Shown here: in pieces, positions 59,667-64,000 of the stretch | Position numbering within the stretch: position 1 is the first letter of the stretch | Layout: every line of letters begins with the position of its first letter | Assembly (NCBI RefSeq): GCF_002979755.1 | Contig: NZ_PCPP01000002.1 | Coordinates: 496,001 to 560,000, forward strand | Length of the DNA stretch: 64,000 nt | DNA from: Chryseobacterium culicis | Lineage (GTDB): Bacteria > Bacteroidota > Bacteroidia > Flavobacteriales > Weeksellaceae | Direction: 5' to 3' | Notes under the pieces: generated by a model | Seen by the model: the letters and a program-made list of their open reading frames with translations, nothing else | Database searches by the model: none | Told to the model about the DNA's origin: nothing | Made by a program: the position numbers and the translations under genes

Positions 59667-60701
59667 GTGAAGATAAGTCAGATTACATTTACCAGGTTTA
59701 TTGCCGCCATGGCAATTGTTATTTCTCATTTCAATAAAGATCTGTTTTTATATAAGATAGATTATATTTCCAATCTTTTTTTGAGGGCGAATGTTGGAGT
59801 AAGCTATTTCTTTATTCTTTCAGGATTTATCATGATCATTGCTTATCATAAAAAAGATAAAATTGATTACCTGGAATTTTATAAAAATAGGTTTGCCAGG
59901 ATTTATCCGCTTTATATGCTGGGGCTTCTGCTGTATTTTATGACGAGATACGAGATGTTTGATTGGTATAAACTGGTTTTATATGGATTGGGCATTCAGA
60001 GCTGGATCCCGGGAGAAGCAATGATCCTTAATTTTCCGGGATGGTCCATTTCCGTAGAGTTCTTCTTTTATTTGCTTTTTCCGTTTTTGTACAATTACTT
60101 TTATGCTAAGAAAAATAAAATGATCTGGGTATTTGCGATCGGCCTCTGGTTGATCACTCAGGTATTTTCTAATCTTTATCCTGTGTATGGAGCTTATGAA
60201 GGGCCACATACAAAAAGCCATGAGTTTCTATACTATTTTCCTTTCTGGCATCTTAATGAGTTCCTGATCGGAAACCTTGCAGGGATATTTTTCGTGAGAA
60301 ATTACAAACAAAAAAATTACGATCGTCAGGTGATCGCCGTCTTTTTACTAATTCTTGTATCTCTGATGTTTGTTCCGCTTTTTTACCACAACGGGTTGAT
60401 GGCTTTGCTTTTTGTTCCTGCCATTCTTTTTATTTCGGCTAATAACGGAAGAGTCAGTAAGTTCTTTTCACTAAAGCCTCTGGAATATCTGGGAGAAATA
60501 AGTTATGGAATATACATTACCCATATTCCTGTTCTTTATCTTGTGAGAGCATTTTTAAAATGGCAGGAATATACCTTCAGTATTGATATTGTATTTGTGA
60601 TTTATATTATTGTTATGCTTTTCAGTTCGGCCGTTTTTTACCAGTTTATTGAAAAACCCATGCGTGATCTTTTAAGGAAAATCCATTTTGCTAAACGATA
60701 A
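59667..60701 (+). CDS. Acyltransferase family 3 (OafA-like) membrane O-acyltransferase (first copy)
   Basis: 344 residues from the proposed GTG start (VKISQITFTRF), chosen because paralogues usually begin MKI.QL.F.R; a TTG at 59640 gives nine more residues. About ten hydrophobic helices are present. The family signature is FTRFIAAMAIVISHFN (Arg, then His near residue 21), with NFPGWSISVEFFFYLLFP in the middle. These enzymes move acetyl or other acyl groups to sugars in the periplasm or at the membrane. It is convergent with the GT2 gene at 60748, and no terminator separates them. Confidence 0.88.
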   Translation: MKISQITFTRFIAAMAIVISHFNKDLFLYKIDYISNLFLRANVGVSYFFILSGFIMIIAYHKKDKIDYLEFYKNRFARIYPLYMLGLLLYFMTRYEMFDWYKLVLYGLGIQSWIPGEAMILNFPGWSISVEFFFYLLFPFLYNYFYAKKNKMIWVFAIGLWLITQVFSNLYPVYGAYEGPHTKSHEFLYYFPFWHLNEFLIGNLAGIFFVRNYKQKNYDRQVIAVFLLILVSLMFVPLFYHNGLMALLFVPAILFISANNGRVSKFFSLKPLEYLGEISYGIYITHIPVLYLVRAFLKWQEYTFSIDIVFVIYIIVMLFSSAVFYQFIEKPMRDLLRKIHFAKR

Positions 60702-60747
60702 CAATTTTAAAAATAGTTTAAACTAGTCGTTTAGTTTACTTCTGTCG

Positions 60748-61686
60748 TTAGAACAAATCGTTTCTAAAATTAATATTATACAGTCCTGAACGTATACTTT
60801 TATAATCTGTAAACAGATATTTTGTAATCATTCCCCATTTTTTGAGAAGAGGAGCATTGGCGATCTGGAAACTTCTGTATACTCTTTTGATGTGAAGTTT
60901 AATCTCTTCAGGAATGGTATTTTCATTTTCTGCCCAATGATTGACCTCTTTCCATAATACAACCCTTGTTGAGGCTGGTTTTACTTCTCCGGAATCTACT
61001 TTGGTAATTCTGTTATTCTCATGAACACCTCTCACCGCTACCGCTTTGTCAAGAATTCCCGGATACAGATTCAGATAGTAGGAAAGCCTGAATAAAAATT
61101 CTGTGTCCTGATGAAGCTTTAGATGGGTTTTAAAGAAATACTCCATGTTTTTCAAAGAACTTTTACGGATCGTTAATGCATCAATACTGAAAAGCCCGAA
61201 AGTTCCTCTCATATTAAGTTGTCCCGGAAATACATCTTTAGGAGGATGTTCTTTATAAACTGTAGTCAGGCGGTCTCCAAAAACTTTATAATACTGTTCT
61301 TTTGCCTTTTCAGAATAATAATGAACGCCTATAGCACCGTATACGCCATCTACTTCATGATTGGTAAACAGTTTTTTTTCTGCATCAAAACGGTTGGGAA
61401 GATAATAATCATCTGCATCAAGAAAAGCAATAAAATCTCCTTCTGCTTTTTCCATCCCCAGGTTTCTGCTGGCACCTGCCCCGTGATTTCCTTTGTCCGG
61501 ATGCTGATAGAGCTTTACCCTTTCATATTTTTCAGCGAGCTCCCGGCACACCTGCAATGCATTGTCCGGTGATTTGTCTTCTACCAATACCACTTCATAT
61601 ACCTCTTCGAACTGAAGTGCAGATTCTACAGCCTGAGCAACATACTTTTCGGCATTGTAGACGGGAATGATGACTGAAATTTTCAT
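60748..61686 (-). CDS. Glycosyltransferase family 2 (second copy)
   Basis: 312 residues with a GT-A fold. N-terminal ISVIIPVYNAEKYVAQAVESAL and the metal motif FLDADDYYLP (DADD at 90-93) fit family 2. The C-terminal half includes LKLHQDTEFLFRLSYY, a region that commonly contacts the acceptor. The sugar is unknown. It lies eight bases after the acyltransferase gene upstream, part of the minus-strand block 60748-64000. Confidence 0.93.
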   Translation of the reverse strand: MKISVIIPVYNAEKYVAQAVESALQFEEVYEVVLVEDKSPDNALQVCRELAEKYERVKLYQHPDKGNHGAGASRNLGMEKAEGDFIAFLDADDYYLPNRFDAEKKLFTNHEVDGVYGAIGVHYYSEKAKEQYYKVFGDRLTTVYKEHPPKDVFPGQLNMRGTFGLFSIDALTIRKSSLKNMEYFFKTHLKLHQDTEFLFRLSYYLNLYPGILDKAVAVRGVHENNRITKVDSGEVKPASTRVVLWKEVNHWAENENTIPEEIKLHIKRVYRSFQIANAPLLKKWGMITKYLFTDYKSIRSGLYNINFRNDLF

Positions 61687-61694
61687 TTTTTCGA

Positions 61695-62693
61695 TTATGC
61701 TTTTAATTTAATTTTCAAATAATGGGTAACTTTTTTCTCTACAAAATAATACAGAAGGGAAGCTACCATAATAACTAAAACAATTTTGAGAAGAAAAAAA
61801 GAAATATTTAAATAGCCTTCTACTTTGAATCTTTTGAGAACAATCTCCACGAATGGATGAGACAGGTATAATGAATAGGAAATATCACCCAGAAATATTA
61901 ATAATTTATTTCCTTTCCAATGGAAAATATAATCAAAAGTAAGGAAAGAAAAAACAAAGGTGGATATGATGGCCAACTTCACCCAGTCATTGTCGATAGG
62001 AATAATACCAAGCAAAACGAGAATAAATGATAGTATTCCTATTACAGAAATTATGGCTGCCCAATTTTTGGGAATTGTGTATTTATTAAGTAAAAGAGCA
62101 AAAAGAATTCCTACTACAAAATAAAGATTCAGTGAGTGGGTTACCATTTTCAGATAAGGACTGTCAAAATGGATAATATAGCCTAAAATTGAAGTAAGAA
62201 TGAAAAATCCTACGATGAAATAATACCTTTTTTCTTTAAAAAATAACGAGAGTCCAAATATGAGATAAAAGAACATTTCAAAATTTAAAGACCAGCCCAA
62301 GAAAAGCACAGGGAATTCCTTTTGGGTAGGAAGAAATAATAAAGAATGAATAAGCTCATAAAGGCCTTCTCCATGGAAGTATAGAAAGAAAACGCCTCCC
62401 GGTATTATTGCGGCAAATGTCAAAAGATAATACAGCGGAACAATTCTGATCACTCTTCTTTTGTAAAATAAAGTGATCTGCTGAAAAGTATCCTTGCTGA
62501 AATTTATTTTTTGAGTGGTGAAAGCCATGATAAATCCACTGATAATAAAGAATACGGGAACACCGATGCTTCCTTTTTTAAATAGAAAGTCACCAAGATT
62601 CAGCCCTGGTAAGTTGATGGTATCACGAAAGTGAAAGCAACATACCAATAATGCTGAAATTCCTCTTAATATCTGGAGGTTGTTCAGTTTCAT
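61695..62693 (-). CDS. Acyltransferase family 3 membrane O-acyltransferase (second copy)
   Basis: 332 residues with about ten helices. The signature MKLNNLQILRGISALLVCCFHF (Arg10, His21; split here at Gly) and VFFIISGFIMAFTTQKI are characteristic, as is GWSLNFEMFFYLIFG in the middle. It is a distant paralogue of the gene at 59667. The substrate is likely a sugar of the locus glycan, with acetyl-CoA or an ACP-bound group as donor. It starts 13 bases after the glycosyltransferase gene upstream, so cotranscription is expected. Confidence 0.9.
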   Translation of the reverse strand: MKLNNLQILRGISALLVCCFHFRDTINLPGLNLGDFLFKKGSIGVPVFFIISGFIMAFTTQKINFSKDTFQQITLFYKRRVIRIVPLYYLLTFAAIIPGGVFFLYFHGEGLYELIHSLLFLPTQKEFPVLFLGWSLNFEMFFYLIFGLSLFFKEKRYYFIVGFFILTSILGYIIHFDSPYLKMVTHSLNLYFVVGILFALLLNKYTIPKNWAAIISVIGILSFILVLLGIIPIDNDWVKLAIISTFVFSFLTFDYIFHWKGNKLLIFLGDISYSLYLSHPFVEIVLKRFKVEGYLNISFFLLKIVLVIMVASLLYYFVEKKVTHYLKIKLKA

Positions 62694-62706
62694 ACCCGGA
62701 CGAATC

Positions 62707-63534
62707 CTATCTTTTAAAAATTTTCTTCAAAATAAGTCCCATTACAAAAGGTACTCTTGCTATATTATGCTGAAAGGTTTTGAAGCCATCTATGGTAAAT
62801 TTCGTGTCTTCAGTCATTCCATATTCTGAAAAATCAACCTTAGGAACGGCTTTATGTTTAAAAGTAACATTCATCAGATTATACTGATGGATGATCTGTA
62901 TGTACATTTCCTTGCTGTCTTCCACAGAAAAATCCGGATAATGGCGATAACTATTGTGAGCTCTTTCTTTTAACATCGTTTTGAAGTTATCTACACTTTC
63001 TGCCAGGCTTACAAAAGGATTTACCACAGCATTATAAACATTCACTACTGCTTTACGGTCCGGAAGCATGGTAAGCTGGTATCCTCTTCTTAAATCGATA
63101 ACAAGGTCATGAATCGGCTTGAAGTGCTCCTGTACGGTTTTTATATAATCCTGATGAAGCATATCATCATTATCAAGTTCACTGGTGATTACGAATTTTG
63201 TATCAGGAGTGAAGAATTGAGGAATAACTTCTACAGCTTTGGTTTTCATTGCATCAAAATCCTCTACAAAAACAGCTCTGAAAACAGGGTATTCCGCTTC
63301 GATTTCTTTGATGATTTTTCTAAACTTATCAGATGTATTGATGTCAAAAAAAGTAAGCCATACATAGTTTTGATTCGTCTGATTTTTATAGGAAGGGAGT
63401 ACGTAGGTTCTGAATAATTTGAATCTGTCATCCAGCCAATCTTCGGTAAGAGGTTTATATCCTGAACGTGTCTCGTTCCAGCCTTTTGTGGGAACATTGA
63501 ATCTTGTCATTATCACGTGTACAAACTGACTCAT
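62707..63534 (-). CDS. Putative rhamnosyltransferase-type glycosyltransferase
   Basis: 275 residues. The N-terminal FVHVIMTRFNVPTKGW and RFKLFRTYVLPSYKNQTNQNYVWLTFFD match the putative rhamnosyl transferase family (Rhamno_transf). The metal-binding acidic cluster SELDNDDML (about 139-147) is typical. Donor unproven. It overlaps the upstream glycosyltransferase gene by four bases (ATGA), so the two are coupled. Confidence 0.85.
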   Translation of the reverse strand: MSQFVHVIMTRFNVPTKGWNETRSGYKPLTEDWLDDRFKLFRTYVLPSYKNQTNQNYVWLTFFDINTSDKFRKIIKEIEAEYPVFRAVFVEDFDAMKTKAVEVIPQFFTPDTKFVITSELDNDDMLHQDYIKTVQEHFKPIHDLVIDLRRGYQLTMLPDRKAVVNVYNAVVNPFVSLAESVDNFKTMLKERAHNSYRHYPDFSVEDSKEMYIQIIHQYNLMNVTFKHKAVPKVDFSEYGMTEDTKFTIDGFKTFQHNIARVPFVMGLILKKIFKR

Positions 63535-64000
63535 CTAAATAAATTTTTTAAAAAGTTATATATTCTGTAAGGTTTACTGTTGTAAATATTTTCCAGTTTT
63601 ATTTCATAAAAGGTTTTCCTGTTTAAAAGGGCAATATAACTGGGGAAAAACTCATGAAACAGTGCTTTGTGTTTTTCATAAACGGCATGATAGATAAACT
63701 CTTTTTTATCATTGCTGCCGGTAATATCTTTTATCATGGAAGTGTCCGGATGGGATCTGTAATTGAAAACAACATAATCAATCTTGGTTATAGGTTGATT
63801 TCTGTGTGAAGAGATAAGTTGTATCCAAAACTCCCAGTCTTCAAATCCGTGTCTTAATTTTTCGTCATAAATAATGCCTTCATCAAAATATTTTTTGGCA
63901 AACATAGAAGTACAGTATAATTTATTTCCCAAAAGCAATTCCTGAAGCGTAAACTTTTCCTGTAAATTTGATTTTTTACTGGTGTGACCGAAGGTAATCG
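63531..64000 (-). CDS. Glycosyltransferase family 2, C-terminal part (partial)
   Basis: The gene continues beyond the window edge; 156 residues are visible, because the frame stays open to base 64000. The segment GHTSKKSNLQEKFTLQE is followed by NKLYCTSMFAKKYFDEG and YDEKLRHGFEDWEFWIQL, the typical second half of GT2 enzymes (ED plus W motif). The N-terminal nucleotide-binding part is outside. It overlaps the next gene by four bases. Confidence 0.85.
   Translation of the reverse strand, partial: ITFGHTSKKSNLQEKFTLQELLLGNKLYCTSMFAKKYFDEGIIYDEKLRHGFEDWEFWIQLISSHRNQPITKIDYVVFNYRSHPDTSMIKDITGSNDKKEFIYHAVYEKHKALFHEFFPSYIALLNRKTFYEIKLENIYNSKPYRIYNFLKNLFR

Noticed and set aside
1..64000. CRISPR arrays, tRNA or rRNA genes, transposases, integrases, phage genes
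   Set aside because: I looked for spaced direct repeats, tRNA-like cloverleafs and transposase/integrase motifs and found none I could support.

Overview
The window is typical Bacteroidota chromosome, most likely from the Flavobacteriia (Chryseobacterium/Elizabethkingia-like, Weeksellaceae). The evidence is AT-rich DNA, TonB-dependent receptors paired with DUF5689 lipoproteins, type IX secretion type B sorting domains, an exosortase F (XrtF) pair, DUF6702, GxxExxY, GH3 and many TAnnTTTG promoter cores close to start codons. I saw no tRNA, rRNA, CRISPR array, transposase or phage genes. Both ends are cut: a TonB-dependent receptor runs in at base 1 and a glycosyltransferase runs out at base 64000.

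Layout. 1-2371: end of an outer-membrane receptor and its DUF5689 lipoprotein. 2519-4369: a duplicated-domain cytosolic protein, a PixA/AidA-type inclusion body protein and a DUF6702 protein. 4428-7937 (minus): a sugar kinase, a GxxExxY protein, a RapZ C-terminal-domain protein, a MurU-like nucleotidyltransferase and a LOG-family hydrolase. This resembles an amino-sugar or cell-wall-recycling cluster. 8167-9130: XrtF and its partner. 9169-17695 (minus): CDF transporter, Asd, a four-helix membrane protein, a TonB receptor, NadC, NadB and a nitroreductase. 17817-29264 (minus): four large paralogous type IX-secreted surface proteins in two pairs, separated by rnhA and dnaB. 30037-34609 (minus): TPR-like protein, MFS transporter, small lipoproteins, a GH3 enzyme and a small repeat protein.

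34861-43699 (plus): mfd, three tandem secreted paralogues, two paralogous lipoproteins and pth. 43795-48339 (minus): a zinc-ribbon-like membrane protein, then carbonic anhydrase, SulP transporter, a small exported protein and a second carbonic anhydrase, probably a CO2/bicarbonate unit. 48724-52094: membrane-anchored AraC regulator, DUF2306 protein and a phosphoethanolamine-transferase-like enzyme. 52596-64000: a surface-glycan locus with six glycosyltransferases, three hexapeptide acyltransferases and two membrane O-acyltransferases. Embedded in it in the opposite orientation is a ketoacyl synthase III / acyl carrier protein / SDR reductase trio.

The observations I consider most worth following are: (1) the KAS III-ACP-SDR trio, which has the minimal enzymes for a 3-hydroxyacyl decoration of a sugar; (2) the crosswise mosaic of the four type IX-secreted proteins; (3) the RapZ-C protein inside an AmgK/MurU-like cluster; (4) the GxxExxY gene flanked by a perfect inverted repeat whose right arm supplies the stop codon of the neighbouring kinase; and (5) a DnaB C-terminus that looks like the acidic tip of SSB. 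None has been checked against databases here.
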